From contig NZ_CP049834.1 of assembly GCF_019916085.1 (NCBI RefSeq), forward strand, positions 589,501-653,500: DNA of 64,000 nucleotides, written 5' to 3'. The DNA comes from Aquirufa lenticrescens. GTDB lineage: Bacteria; Bacteroidota; Bacteroidia; Cytophagales; Spirosomataceae. The notes under the pieces are model-generated. The model was given only the letters and a program-made list of their open reading frames with translations. It did no database searches and was not told where the DNA came from. Position numbers and translations under genes: made by a program. Positions 33,448 to 43,400 of the stretch are shown here, in pieces; position 1 is the stretch's first letter, and each line of letters begins with the position of its first letter.

Positions 33448-33939
33448 ATGAAAAAAATTATTCTATCTCTTTGTGTGGCGGCAGGATTATTCTCTTGCAC
33501 GTCAGAGGCGGATCAAAATGCCATTGTAGGCAAGGCTAACGTAGCTTATTACGGGCGTGTTTGGGAAGTGGCGATCAATGAAGGTCGCACCAATATCTTG
33601 GACTCAGCTTATGTAGAGGATGCGGTATTGCATACTGTACCTGAAGTAAAAGGCAAAGCGAATTGCAAAGCCTATTACGAAAACTTTGTAACTGGTTTCA
33701 CGGAGCGTCAATTTATCGTGAAAGAAATCTTTGCGGATGGCGACAAATTAGTGAAGTACTGGCAGTTCAAAGGAAAGCACACGGGTAACTTCTTTGGCAT
33801 TCCTGCAACAGGAAAATCGGTAGACGTTATCGGTTGTACCATCGTGAAAATGAAGGACGGAAAAATTGCTGAAGAGCAAGATTTCATGGACAACATGGTA
33901 TTGATGACTCAATTAGGTCTATTGCCGGCAAGTAAATAA
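33448..33939 (+). CDS. SnoaL-like lipoprotein
   Basis: 163 residues from ATG 33448, the start that gives a lipoprotein signal (MKKIILSLCVAAGLFSC, lipobox Cys17). One NTF2-like SnoaL domain; 'DKLVKYWQFKGKHTG...GCTIVKMKDGKIAEEQDFMDN' is paralogous to the protein at 24804-25301. Promoter with palindrome and -7 box at the same spacing as that paralogue. Ligand unknown. Confidence 0.86.
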   Translation: MKKIILSLCVAAGLFSCTSEADQNAIVGKANVAYYGRVWEVAINEGRTNILDSAYVEDAVLHTVPEVKGKANCKAYYENFVTGFTERQFIVKEIFADGDKLVKYWQFKGKHTGNFFGIPATGKSVDVIGCTIVKMKDGKIAEEQDFMDNMVLMTQLGLLPASK

Positions 33940-33945
33940 GTGGAT

Positions 33946-33975
33946 AAAGGCGGGGGCTTAGGCTTCTGCCTTTTC
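33946..33975 (+). terminator. Possible terminator of the SnoaL-like lipoprotein gene
   Basis: AAAGGC / GCCTTT (33946-33951, 33968-33973) then TCTTT; overlaps the end of the convergent gene. Weak. Confidence 0.35.
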
Positions 33976-35139
33976 TTTGATATACACAGAAGGGGTCACC
34001 CCTTTGCGGGCCTTGAAGGCATCGATGAATTTCGAACGCGAGACGAAACCAGCATCAGTTGAAATTGCTTCGATGGTTATTTTCTTCGCATTTCCCTCCT
34101 CTATTAATTGACACGCATATTCAATGCGCAAGTCATTCTTCCATTCGCCAAACGTTTTTTCCATCTCCTTATTGAAGTAATTCGACAGGAATCGCTCGGG
34201 CATTTTTAGGTCAAAGGACATTTGTGACAAGGAGAAATCTTTTTTCACAAAGGGGTGTGAGTCTAAATAACCCTCTAATTCCCTTTCAAAGGCATAAAAG
34301 CTACTCGATTTCTTAGGTAAGCTAGATTTGATCTCTTGTAAGATTGTGCCTGCATTTAGCTCCACTTCGTAGGAAACGTTACCGTAGAGGATTTTGGGGA
34401 ATAAAAACAAAATGAAGTTTTGTACAAAAAAACCTCCTCCACAGATCGCAAAGAAACGAGCCTCACTGAAAATGATATTTGAAGGGATGCCAAAAATCGC
34501 ATAGTTATGAGCATAAACTGTTAACATATGCCCCAGACTATTGCCTGCAATGACCAGTTGTAATAATATTAGAGAGAAGATCCACTTTTGAATTAAGCGA
34601 TGATTCGAGGGTAAAGCACCATATTTCAGCAGGAGATGACGCTTATTCACAAGAAAGTAGATCGCAGAGGCTACACAATAGAGAATTAAATGGATAGAAC
34701 GGCCATATAAAATCTGTTCAAAAGTGACCCACTGAAAATTCAAATTATAATCTTCCGTAATGTTCACAATCTCGTGAGCCATCGCCGTCTTGGTCGCTAA
34801 CGATAAAGTCGTGAAAGGTAAGGTCGCAAAAAAAGTGAAAACCGCTGGAATCAGATGTGCTAAATCATATAGGTGAAGTCGCTTGTCTTCCGAAACGGTT
34901 TGCTTTACATAGAAGAACAAAGCTGGACCGAGCAGGAAGGAGAGGGGTAAAAAGTGTACAAAACAGATACCTTCCCAAAATTCGATTTTGCTATAATGTA
35001 ATCCAAAATACACCATCAACACCGCATTGCAGCACAAGAAAAACAAGGCTAAAAACGTGTTGGATCTATTCAATGAACTGAGGTAGTACAAGAGAATAAA
35101 CGAGGTAAATATTCCGAATAGTGGTGCTAGTATTGCCAA
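33958..35139 (-). CDS. Membrane-anchored AraC-family regulator (TTG start)
   Basis: 393 residues. Residues 1-240 form about seven membrane helices; the C-terminal 100 residues are an AraC double HTH ('LSQMSFDLKMPERFLSNYFNKEM', 'ITIEAISTDAGFVSRSKFIDAFKARKGVTPSVYIK'). A common Bacteroidota design, probably sensing an envelope or membrane-soluble signal. No ATG is available before residue 42; TTG at 35139 keeps the whole first helix and is the only good start before an in-frame TAA. Divergent from the CoA-transferase gene. Confidence 0.87.
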   Translation of the reverse strand: MAILAPLFGIFTSFILLYYLSSLNRSNTFLALFFLCCNAVLMVYFGLHYSKIEFWEGICFVHFLPLSFLLGPALFFYVKQTVSEDKRLHLYDLAHLIPAVFTFFATLPFTTLSLATKTAMAHEIVNITEDYNLNFQWVTFEQILYGRSIHLILYCVASAIYFLVNKRHLLLKYGALPSNHRLIQKWIFSLILLQLVIAGNSLGHMLTVYAHNYAIFGIPSNIIFSEARFFAICGGGFFVQNFILFLFPKILYGNVSYEVELNAGTILQEIKSSLPKKSSSFYAFERELEGYLDSHPFVKKDFSLSQMSFDLKMPERFLSNYFNKEMEKTFGEWKNDLRIEYACQLIEEGNAKKITIEAISTDAGFVSRSKFIDAFKARKGVTPSVYIKEKAEA

Positions 35140-35190
35140 AACCTGATATTAATCAGCTACAAGATAAGAATATCTGTTTAATTTAACTAG

Positions 35191-36540
35191 ATGAACAAGG
35201 TTTACGCAACTGCTTTTGATGCCATTAATGATATTAAATCGGGCTCCTCGATGTTTTTTGGCGGTTTTGGATTAACAGGGATACCAGAAAATGCGATCGA
35301 TGCGTTGCTGGCATCCGGTATAAAAGAGATCTTGTGTATCTCGAATGAGGCGGGAATCGAAGGTTTTGGCTTAGGTAAATTAGTGGCGTCTCGGGCCATC
35401 AAAAAACTCATCTGTTCCTATGTGGGCGAGAATTACCTCTTAGAGGATTTGATTTTAGAAGGTCATTTAACTGTGGAATTAGTTCCTCAGGGAACCTTAG
35501 CGGAACGCATCCGTTGCGGTGGTGCAGGGATTCCCGCCTTTTTCACGCCGGCAGGAGTGGGAACGGAAGTGGCAGAAGGGAAGGAGGTTCGGGCGTTTGA
35601 TGGGAAGCAGTACCTGCTAGAAAAGGCCATATCTGCTGATTATGCTTTTATCAAAGCCTGGAAAGGAGACACCGAGGGTAACTTGATTTATAAAGGGACC
35701 TCTCGCAACTTCAATCCGGTGATGGCTCCAGCTGGTCGTATTACGATTGCCGAAGTAGAAGAATTAGTTCCAGTAGGTTCACTAAATCCGGACGAAATCC
35801 ATACCCCAGGCATCTACGTGCAGCGCATTTTCCAAGGATCAAACTATATCAAACCCATCGAACATTTTGCAGCCTTAGCTCATTCAGAAGATGAACAGAA
35901 AGAAGTTATTGCGCGCCGTTTAGCGAAAGAAATCAAAGATGGAGATTACGTCAATCTAGGCATCGGTATTCCCACGCGGGTCTCGAATCATATTCCTGCT
36001 GGAATGAAAGTGATTTTGCAATCGGAAAATGGTCTGTTAGGGATAGGACCTTTAGCTGAACCTGGTCACGAAGATCCCGATTTAATCAATGCGAGCAAGC
36101 GTCCGATTACGATTTTAAAGGGTGGTTCAATATTTAGTTCCGCCGAAAGCTTCGCCATGATCCGTGGCGACCATATTGATGTGACGATTTTAGGAGGTAT
36201 GCAGGTTTCTGAAAACGGGGATTTAGCGAACTGGAAAGTGCCAGGTAAAATGGTCAAAGGGATGGGTGGGGCTATGGACCTCGTCGCTTCCGCAGATAGA
36301 GTCATTGTTGCGATGTTACATTTGACCTCCGATGGAAAATCGAAATTAGTCACTGCTTGTGATTTGCCTTTAACCGGGGAACGCTGCGTGACGCGAATCA
36401 TTTCCGATTTAGCCGTATTAGACATAAACCCCGAAGGCGGCTTTCTGTTAAAAGAGCGTGCCCACGGGGTTTCAGTTGAACAAATCAAAGCGGCCACAGC
36501 TGGTAGATTAATCATCCCAGACGTGGTACCTGAATTTTAG
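35191..36540 (+). CDS. Fused alpha-beta 3-oxoacid (succinyl-CoA) CoA-transferase
   Basis: 449 residues: an alpha-subunit-like half (1-220, 'GGFGLTGIPENAIDALL') joined directly to a beta-subunit-like half (235-449, 'DGDYVNLGIGIPT', 'SENGLLGIGP' with catalytic Glu279 that carries the CoA thioester). Transfers CoA between succinate and acetoacetate-type acids in ketone or fatty-acid breakdown. Most bacteria encode two genes; the one-chain form is like the mitochondrial enzyme, with a short linker. Its stop codon overlaps that of the convergent gene. Confidence 0.92.
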   Translation: MNKVYATAFDAINDIKSGSSMFFGGFGLTGIPENAIDALLASGIKEILCISNEAGIEGFGLGKLVASRAIKKLICSYVGENYLLEDLILEGHLTVELVPQGTLAERIRCGGAGIPAFFTPAGVGTEVAEGKEVRAFDGKQYLLEKAISADYAFIKAWKGDTEGNLIYKGTSRNFNPVMAPAGRITIAEVEELVPVGSLNPDEIHTPGIYVQRIFQGSNYIKPIEHFAALAHSEDEQKEVIARRLAKEIKDGDYVNLGIGIPTRVSNHIPAGMKVILQSENGLLGIGPLAEPGHEDPDLINASKRPITILKGGSIFSSAESFAMIRGDHIDVTILGGMQVSENGDLANWKVPGKMVKGMGGAMDLVASADRVIVAMLHLTSDGKSKLVTACDLPLTGERCVTRIISDLAVLDINPEGGFLLKERAHGVSVEQIKAATAGRLIIPDVVPEF

Positions 36541-37931
36541 ATTTTATAGTATTGCTCCCAACCTTTTCTTGGCGGCGCTCCTACTAAAAGAGAATTAGCC
36601 AGTGAGTTGTTGGTAATTTGTTTCGTCTTGCGATCGAATTGAAGCTTGGTATTCAGTTTTTGTGCCATAACACCTAGAGAGAACACTTGGCTCAATGGAC
36701 CCGCGATTTCGAACGGAGAACGAGTTTTTTCTTGTCCCATACACGCTTTCAAGAAGTTTGCGTAGTGGTTTGAAGGACTAGCTTGAACTTCTGGTAATTT
36801 CAAATCCTTACCCGCATCGCCTAAAATTGAAAGCGTGCTTCCGTGTGATCCACCTTTGAACGTTAAATCCTTGCTGTAGATAATCTTGCCTGGATTCAAT
36901 TTAGCTGGTTGGATTTTACCATTGCCTGCCGGTGGGATGTTCGGATCCAATTCATTGGTTCCATAATTCGCAGGAACCGGAGGAATATTGTTTACGCCAT
37001 CATACCACGTGATATCCATCGCAGGCATATTCTTGCGCTCAGGGAATTTAAACTGAATGGTTGAAGACATCGGGTAGAAGAAATTGTTGTGTCCATCAGC
37101 CCTAAGCATATTGATTTCTGTAGGCAAGCCTAAGTCTAAAAACTCGTGTGCCGTATCCATGATATGAGCACCCCAGTCACCTAGCGCGCCTAAACCATAG
37201 TCAAACCAGCAGCGCCATTGTCCGTTCACAAAATCCTTTTGGTAGTCGTGTGGCGAAACCACACCTTGCCAAATATCCCAGTCTAAAGTAGAAGGAACCG
37301 CTTCCGCTGCCGGGAACTTCGTGATCTTCGGATCCCAACTGTGCCATCTACGTGGCGAATTCATGTGTGCCGTCATGGACGTCACATCTTTAATAATGCC
37401 AGCTTCTTTCCAAGCCTTGAATTGGAAATAATTTCCTTCTGAGTGGCCTTGGTTACCCATTTGTGTGACTACTTTCGGGTGCTTACGCGCCGCGGCCATC
37501 ATCAATTCGATTTCATTAAAGGTACGCGCCATGGGTTTCTCCACAAACACGTGTTTGCCTAAACCTAGTGCCATCATCGTGATAGGGAAGTGGGAATGAT
37601 CCGGAACACCGATAGAAACAGCTTCTATTTTCGATCCCATTTTATCAAACATCTGACGGAAATCTTGGAAGCGAGGAACATCTGGGAATTTCTCTAAAAC
37701 TTTTAAAGTCTGCGGAGCGCCCATATCGACATCGCAAAGTGCGACAATATTAGCAAGGCCCGTGTTGTACAATGACATCACATCTAAGCCGCCTTGGTTA
37801 CCGATACCAATACAAGCTAGATTGACTTTTTCACCAGGTAATTTCGAAAGTATATTGGGGAAAGCTGCAGCAGCTCCTAGTAGGCCGGCATTCTTGAGAA
37901 AGTCGCGGCGCGAATTATGGTGTTGATTCAT
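36537..37931 (-). CDS. Tat-exported Gfo/Idh/MocA-family oxidoreductase
   Basis: 464 residues. Twin-arginine signal 'SRRDFLKNAG' (Arg8-Arg9); NAD-binding 'ACIGIGNQGGLDVM', then 'EKPMARTFNEIELMMAAARKH' with the family lysine. C-terminal alpha/beta domain with 'GDWGAHIMDTAHEF'. These secreted dehydrogenases act on sugars, inositol or glycosides, often with tightly bound NAD(P). Substrate unknown. No partner genes nearby. Confidence 0.92.
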   Translation of the reverse strand: MNQHHNSRRDFLKNAGLLGAAAAFPNILSKLPGEKVNLACIGIGNQGGLDVMSLYNTGLANIVALCDVDMGAPQTLKVLEKFPDVPRFQDFRQMFDKMGSKIEAVSIGVPDHSHFPITMMALGLGKHVFVEKPMARTFNEIELMMAAARKHPKVVTQMGNQGHSEGNYFQFKAWKEAGIIKDVTSMTAHMNSPRRWHSWDPKITKFPAAEAVPSTLDWDIWQGVVSPHDYQKDFVNGQWRCWFDYGLGALGDWGAHIMDTAHEFLDLGLPTEINMLRADGHNNFFYPMSSTIQFKFPERKNMPAMDITWYDGVNNIPPVPANYGTNELDPNIPPAGNGKIQPAKLNPGKIIYSKDLTFKGGSHGSTLSILGDAGKDLKLPEVQASPSNHYANFLKACMGQEKTRSPFEIAGPLSQVFSLGVMAQKLNTKLQFDRKTKQITNNSLANSLLVGAPPRKGWEQYYKI

Positions 37932-37995
37932 AGTTAATTAGAATAGGTTTATTTCTAAAGTCAATGACTGGCCTAAACTACTAAGCTTTTAAATC

Positions 37996-38028
37996 AAAAA
38001 AAAGATGAAAGAAAAGTTCTTTCATCTT
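37996..38028 (-). terminator. Terminator of the WYL regulator gene
   Basis: Minus strand: AAGATGAAAGAA / TTCTTTCATCTT (12-bp stem, loop CTT, 38028-38002) followed by a run of T (37996-38003 A on plus). Confidence 0.85.
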
Positions 38029-38117
38029 GATGCACACCAAACCACTAATTGATTTTGTAATAAGCGAAGGTAGGTTTATTTCTTGGTTATCAAACACCGG
38101 CCTATCAGATTATCAGT

Positions 38118-39164
38118 TTATTGATAATGAGAAAGGGCAGTCTCTAATTTTTTACGAACCTTCTCGCGTAATAAGGGAGGGTCAATTACTTGTAATTCAG
38201 TGGAATAGCGTAGTAGAAAATTTTCAAGTTCCTCGTTAATTTCTACTGATAATTCATAATGAAAGGCATCCATTGTTTTTTGCGATGGGTGAACGGGATA
38301 TTTAGCGATATATTCTTTGATCCAGGAATCTTCCCGTACTCGAATTAGGATGCGCTCAGCAGCACTAGTACCCCGGAATAAACCTAAGCTGTTTTTGAAA
38401 AAATCAGCCGGCTGAAAATCGGGATGAATCCGCGTTTTAATAGTCGTTTGACTTAGTCGAATGGATTCGATTCGATCCAAAGCAAAGAGTCGAAGTTTAT
38501 CTAGCGAAATGTGTGTTTGTATTTCTGTAACCTCTTGAAATAACAAATACCAGCCAGTGTACCAGCCATTATTGTATTCCTTGATCAGCAAGGGCAGTCC
38601 ATAGACTGTTTTCACTTTCGATGTGGCCGCTAATCCTTTGTGTGAAATTTCGATGCACTTCTTTCCTGCTACGGCATCCACTAAGAATTTGACGTGTTCG
38701 GAACCGGAGCGATCGCCCTCATTGATTAATTCGATAGCTGGCCAGTTTGCTAGTTCTTCGTGTTTTGTGAGGTTGTTTTCCAAAGAGATCGCCCGCAACT
38801 TATTCACAATCCCATTTCCATTGCCCCCTGTGAATAAATGTTTGTTGAAATCGATGATGGACGCGATTTGGTCTAATTCCTTTTCGGAGAAAGAGGGGAA
38901 GGCGCTGATATCATCGCGGATATAATAGAAGCAGTTCTCCGATTTCGAATAGCGGATTAAATCGCCTTCCGTCTCTTCCAGGCTAGGGTAGCGTTCCGCC
39001 AATTTTTCCTTCAATGCTTTCAGGTCGCGGCTGAAACTACGTTCGCTATAGCTGATTTGGTCAAAATGTTCCGTGAAATAATCACTCACCGTTGCCGCAC
39101 GCAAGGGAAAAGTCTTTCGCAGAAATAGGTTATTCAGCTCTTTGAGTCGATCTGTCGTGTTCAT
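38118..39164 (-). CDS. WYL-domain transcriptional regulator
   Basis: 348 residues. N-terminal HTH ('RLKELNNLFLRKTFPLRAATVSDYFTEHF...YSERSFSRDLKALKEKL') and a central WYL-like ligand domain ('CIEISHKG...TVYGLPLLIKEYNNGWYTGWYLLFQE'), where the usual Trp-Tyr-Leu is read as GWYLLF. Such proteins respond to nucleotides or nucleic-acid ends and often control stress or defence genes. Divergent from a small membrane-protein gene (83 bp), a likely target. Confidence 0.85.
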   Translation of the reverse strand: MNTTDRLKELNNLFLRKTFPLRAATVSDYFTEHFDQISYSERSFSRDLKALKEKLAERYPSLEETEGDLIRYSKSENCFYYIRDDISAFPSFSEKELDQIASIIDFNKHLFTGGNGNGIVNKLRAISLENNLTKHEELANWPAIELINEGDRSGSEHVKFLVDAVAGKKCIEISHKGLAATSKVKTVYGLPLLIKEYNNGWYTGWYLLFQEVTEIQTHISLDKLRLFALDRIESIRLSQTTIKTRIHPDFQPADFFKNSLGLFRGTSAAERILIRVREDSWIKEYIAKYPVHPSQKTMDAFHYELSVEINEELENFLLRYSTELQVIDPPLLREKVRKKLETALSHYQ

Positions 39165-39247
39165 GTTCGAATCTAGTAAATTCTCACTAGTACGCCAACT
39201 TTTGGCGAACTATAAATGAAAATTTGTATCAACAAAACAATAACAAT

Positions 39248-39520
39248 ATGAAAAACATCAAATCATTACTCGTATTACCCTTCTTTTTCTACGCGACAGA
39301 AGGTTATTTAAAGGCATTCAAAGTGGCTAAAGTAACAGGACCTATCAAACTTTTTGTGATCAGCAATTTCTTACTTTGCTTGGGATTAATCTTGGCTGAC
39401 TTTCAGTTTTTCGGAAATTCTGATGTAGATGGATTGTATACACAAGCGGTGTTAGCGGAAGTACTTTACTTAGCTGGAGGTGCGGGGTTGAACTTGTTCT
39501 CGGAATTAGAGACGCGTTAG
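39248..39520 (+). CDS. Small hypothetical membrane protein
   Basis: 90 residues from ATG 39248, two or three hydrophobic segments ('IKSLLVLPFFFYATEGY', 'IKLFVISNFLLCLGLILADF', 'LAEVLYLAGGAGLNLF'). Family not recognised. Divergent from the WYL regulator and ending in a 4-bp stop overlap with the convergent PorP/SprF gene. Confidence 0.6.
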   Translation: MKNIKSLLVLPFFFYATEGYLKAFKVAKVTGPIKLFVISNFLLCLGLILADFQFFGNSDVDGLYTQAVLAEVLYLAGGAGLNLFSELETR

Positions 39521-40401
39521 TTACCGCGCTCGAATTGGAACTTTAACACGAATTCGTGCGTCTGATTGGTGATTCTAGAGATGGTATTCGTAGGCATCTC
39601 GTATTGGTAACCTAAATATACGGTGGGACTAAATTGAACACCTAAGTTAACGCCAATCGCGTTGTCGTTTCGGTAGCCAAAACCCACATCAAGTAATTCG
39701 TAGAAAGATCCGGTTAGGTTAATATCATAACTTAAGGGCAAATCGGCTGCGGCACGCACAATGGCATTCGTGTGAATACTAACCGCTTTACTTACTACTT
39801 GCTTCTTGCCTATCATCCCGTAATAGAAGGAGGCGTCTTTGTATTTCCCGTTTTGGAGGCCAAAATCATTCCAAAGCATCCTCGGTTGTGAAATACTCAC
39901 ATAGAACTTGTCCTCTTTCGCTAGGCGAATTCCCCAACCTGAATTGATCTGTAATCCAGTCGAATAGTTCTGAGTAAATAGCTCGTCCGTTTGATCTAAT
40001 AAACTCAAACCAGCAAAGTCCAAAGCTAAATTAGTCACCCCCACACGAATACCTCCTGAGAGGGCCCATTTGTCATTGATGAGCGAGTGATAGGCAAAAT
40101 CGCTGTTCACCGAAGTCGCTTTTACGGGGCCTAATTGATCTAGAAAAGCAGTGAAACCCACGCCCATTTTCTCTCCCCAATTGAAGTTACCCATCAAGGC
40201 AGTTGTGACTGGTGTTCCAGGCATGTTCGTCCATTGGTTTCTATTCACCAGAATGATCTCGTTTTTATCACTAGCGCCCACAAAGGTTGGGTTAATCACT
40301 TGCGGATATAATCGAAATAAAGAGAATACGGGGTCAGTCTGGGCCTTTATTTGGCCAGCTAAAACTAACAAACACCCTAAAATCACAACTCGTAATTTCA
40401 T
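39517..40401 (-). CDS. PorP/SprF-family outer-membrane protein (type IX secretion associated)
   Basis: 294 residues with signal peptide, then 'DPVFSLFRLYPQVINPTFVGASDKNEIILVNRNQW', the PorP/SprF start, and a beta-barrel ending in a phenylalanine-rich strand. These 14-strand barrels anchor or export large T9SS substrates with type B sorting domains; the gene directly behind (0-nt gap) such a substrate at 40402-45879 is the classic pairing (as SprB/SprF in gliding). Confidence 0.92.
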   Translation of the reverse strand: MKLRVVILGCLLVLAGQIKAQTDPVFSLFRLYPQVINPTFVGASDKNEIILVNRNQWTNMPGTPVTTALMGNFNWGEKMGVGFTAFLDQLGPVKATSVNSDFAYHSLINDKWALSGGIRVGVTNLALDFAGLSLLDQTDELFTQNYSTGLQINSGWGIRLAKEDKFYVSISQPRMLWNDFGLQNGKYKDASFYYGMIGKKQVVSKAVSIHTNAIVRAAADLPLSYDINLTGSFYELLDVGFGYRNDNAIGVNLGVQFSPTVYLGYQYEMPTNTISRITNQTHEFVLKFQFERGN

Positions 40402-43400
40402 TTATTTCTTCAAACGATTGATGTAAATATAAGTAGAAACCCGAGGTCTCACGCCATTATAGTCTAAAATATAGAAATATACGCCGTCAGGTAATAGTCC
40501 ATCTCCTGCTAAAAGTGGGTTTCCAAGGTTTGTTTCCCCTCCCCAATTATTGCCATAATCCTTGGTTTCAAACACGATATTGCCAACTCGGTCATACACC
40601 GTTAAGGTATTAGGCGTAGTACGCATCACGCCTGGAATGACTAAATAATCGTTTTTTCCATCTCCATTAGGTGAAATCCCCTGGAAGGCAACCGGGTCAC
40701 AAGCATCTGGATCGATTCGGTTATCCACCCCATCGTGATCGCAATCTGGAAGACCGCCATAATTCAAATCATTTTCCCATTCGTCTTTGATTTCATCCCC
40801 ATCGGAATCCAAATCATTGTAATCAGGAAGTCCATCCTTATCCGTATCCACTGGATTATTTCGATCACCACCAATCTCCACGATATCCGTGTAGCCATCT
40901 TTATCCGTGTCATAATTCACGTCTTCTAATACGGTGATGGTCGTGCTATCTATGCCCGGACCAGTAGAATTGGTAGCCGTGATTATATAAGTTCTCGGTT
41001 TGGCTGGCCACGTAGGCGTGCCAGAAATGAGACCCGTTTTCGCGTCAAAATTGAGCCCAGCCGGCAATAACGAATCAATGGTAAAGACATCTGCAATCCC
41101 CACCAATGTAGGCTTGAAATTCACCGGTACTCCTTGTCTGAATACACCTGGTAAGGGGTATTTAATTTCTGGAAAAGCAATGAGGACTTTAATGGAAATA
41201 GTAAATGTGTCGTATCCCGTTGAATTCGTGGCCGTAATCACATAATCCGTAAAATCTTGTGCTTTCGTAGGTGTTCCCGTAATGGATCCAGTGCTAGGAT
41301 TCAATGTTAAGCCTGCCGGCAATGGTTTGTCCACCGTATACAGAGTAGGAATTCCTTGAACACTTGGGTTTAAAGGACTGATTTTAATCTTCTCAATATA
41401 GGTCTGAGGAGTCGTATAACTCAAGCTGCTCGGACGAGGAACCACCGCAGCAATTCGAATCGTATCGGTCGTGGAGGCTGTGCTATTGGTAATAGTGACT
41501 ACATAGGTAGTAGGCGGTCTTAAAGCTGTAGGAGTCCCTGATATGATTCCGGTTACCGGATCGAATACTAATCCAGCAGGAAGAGGTTTGTTGACACTAA
41601 TGCTAGCGATAACTCCTTTTGTAACTGGGATTAATGGCGGATTTGTTTGCCCTGCAATAAATAAATCGACCCCCGTATAAACTGGGTTAATTTGCGATCC
41701 TAGCACAGGCTCCGGATAGCTAATACGTGGTCTTGCGATCAAAACGGTGATGATGAAGCGGGCTCTCGCCGTACCTGTCGTATTCGTAGCCGTCACCCAA
41801 TAAATGGTTAAAGGAACGGCTTTTGTAGGGGTGCCTGAAATGACTCCTGTGATTGGATTAAGTGTCAAACCATCCGGCAATGCTTTGTCGATGGTATATA
41901 AATCTACTTTTCCTGTTACCCTCGGGTTTAATGGAGTGATAGGCACTTCTTCCTCATAAATGACAGGAGTGGCGTAGGAAAGATTTTTAGGTTGAGCTAT
42001 TAATACTTCTAAGTCCAAAGGTGCAGAGGTAGACCCCGTCGAATTGGAGGCCGTTACGATATAGCGTATAAGTCCCGTGAAGACGCTCGGTTTACCCGTA
42101 ACTTCTCCCGTCGCATTGTTGAATGTGAGCCCTAAAGGCAAAGGTTTGTCTATCGTAAAGGCAGTCGCTAAACCGGAATAGGTCGGTCTAACCGGTGCTA
42201 ACGTACTATCTTGTATTAATCGAGTGGGACTGAAGTAGGCCAAATTAGAAGGAGGAGCAATCACCACCGAAATGTCAATACTCGCCGTCGCCGAACCCGT
42301 GCTATTTCTAGCCGTGATTACATAGGTCTGCATCGAACTTAAAGCCGTAGGCGTTCCACTGATAATGCCTGTAGTTGAACTAAAGGCGAGTCCAGCCGGC
42401 AGAGTTCGGTCGATGGAATAGGTCGTCACTGTTCCTGAAACCGATGGAGCGATATCTGGGATAAGAAAGTTTTGGTACAAGACCTTAGGCGTAGCATATA
42501 CCAGATTTCGAGGCCGCGCAATTAGTACCGTTATCACTACATTCGTTGAGGTAGATCCCGTTGTATTCGTCGCGGTAATCACATAGGTTGAGGTCGGTTT
42601 GGCTAAAGTAGGTATCCCAAAAATCCGTCCCGTCGTAGCATCTAAAATCAAACCGGCAGGCAGCGCCGGAGATACGATATAAGACGCAACATAACCTGTT
42701 ACGGTAGGATTCAGCGGTGCGATATCAACCCCTTCTTCGTAAACATTAGGAGAATTATAGGATAGGCCGGACGGAGCTGGAATCAATACCGTGATAGGAA
42801 GAGCATATGAGCTTGATCCTGCTACGTTTGTAGCGGTTATTGTAAAAATGGTAGTAGGGATGGCCTGCGTAGGTGTTCCGGAAATTATTCCCGTACTCGT
42901 ATCAAAATTGAGTCCATCAGGAAGTTGTTTATCGATCGAATAAGAAGCTACAAACCCCGTCACCGTAGGACTTAAGGTACTAATAGCTGTACCGGTAAAA
43001 TAGGTAGGCGGGTTCACGTACGTTAGATTCGTAGGCGGCGGAATGGTTACCGTAATATCTACAGTAGTTGAGCCTGTATTCGTCGAATTCGTTCCCGTAA
43101 TGGTGAATGTAGTTCTAGGGATTTGGACGGTAGATGCCCCTGAAATAATACCAGTGCTGGTGTCAAAATTCAATCCAGTAGGTAAGCCCGGACTGATCGC
43201 AAATGAATTAACAACCGTTCCGTTTTTGTTAGGAACTAATGGAGTAATCGCCACTGTCTCATAATACACATTAGGTGTGGTATAGGAAATTTGTGGCCGG
43301 GCGATGAGGACGGTGATGTTCGTGGTGGCCCCAGTGCTTCCGGTGGAATTAGAAGCAGTAATCGTATAATTTGTGGCCGGATTTGCCAAAGAAGGTGTGC

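Noticed and set aside
35146-35174. GATATT / AATATC inverted repeat between the AraC and CoA-transferase genes
   Set aside because: Six-bp arms in AT-rich DNA are expected by chance.
38027-38239. 70-codon plus-strand frame
   Set aside because: Mostly overlaps the WYL regulator on the other strand and shows no signal or domain.
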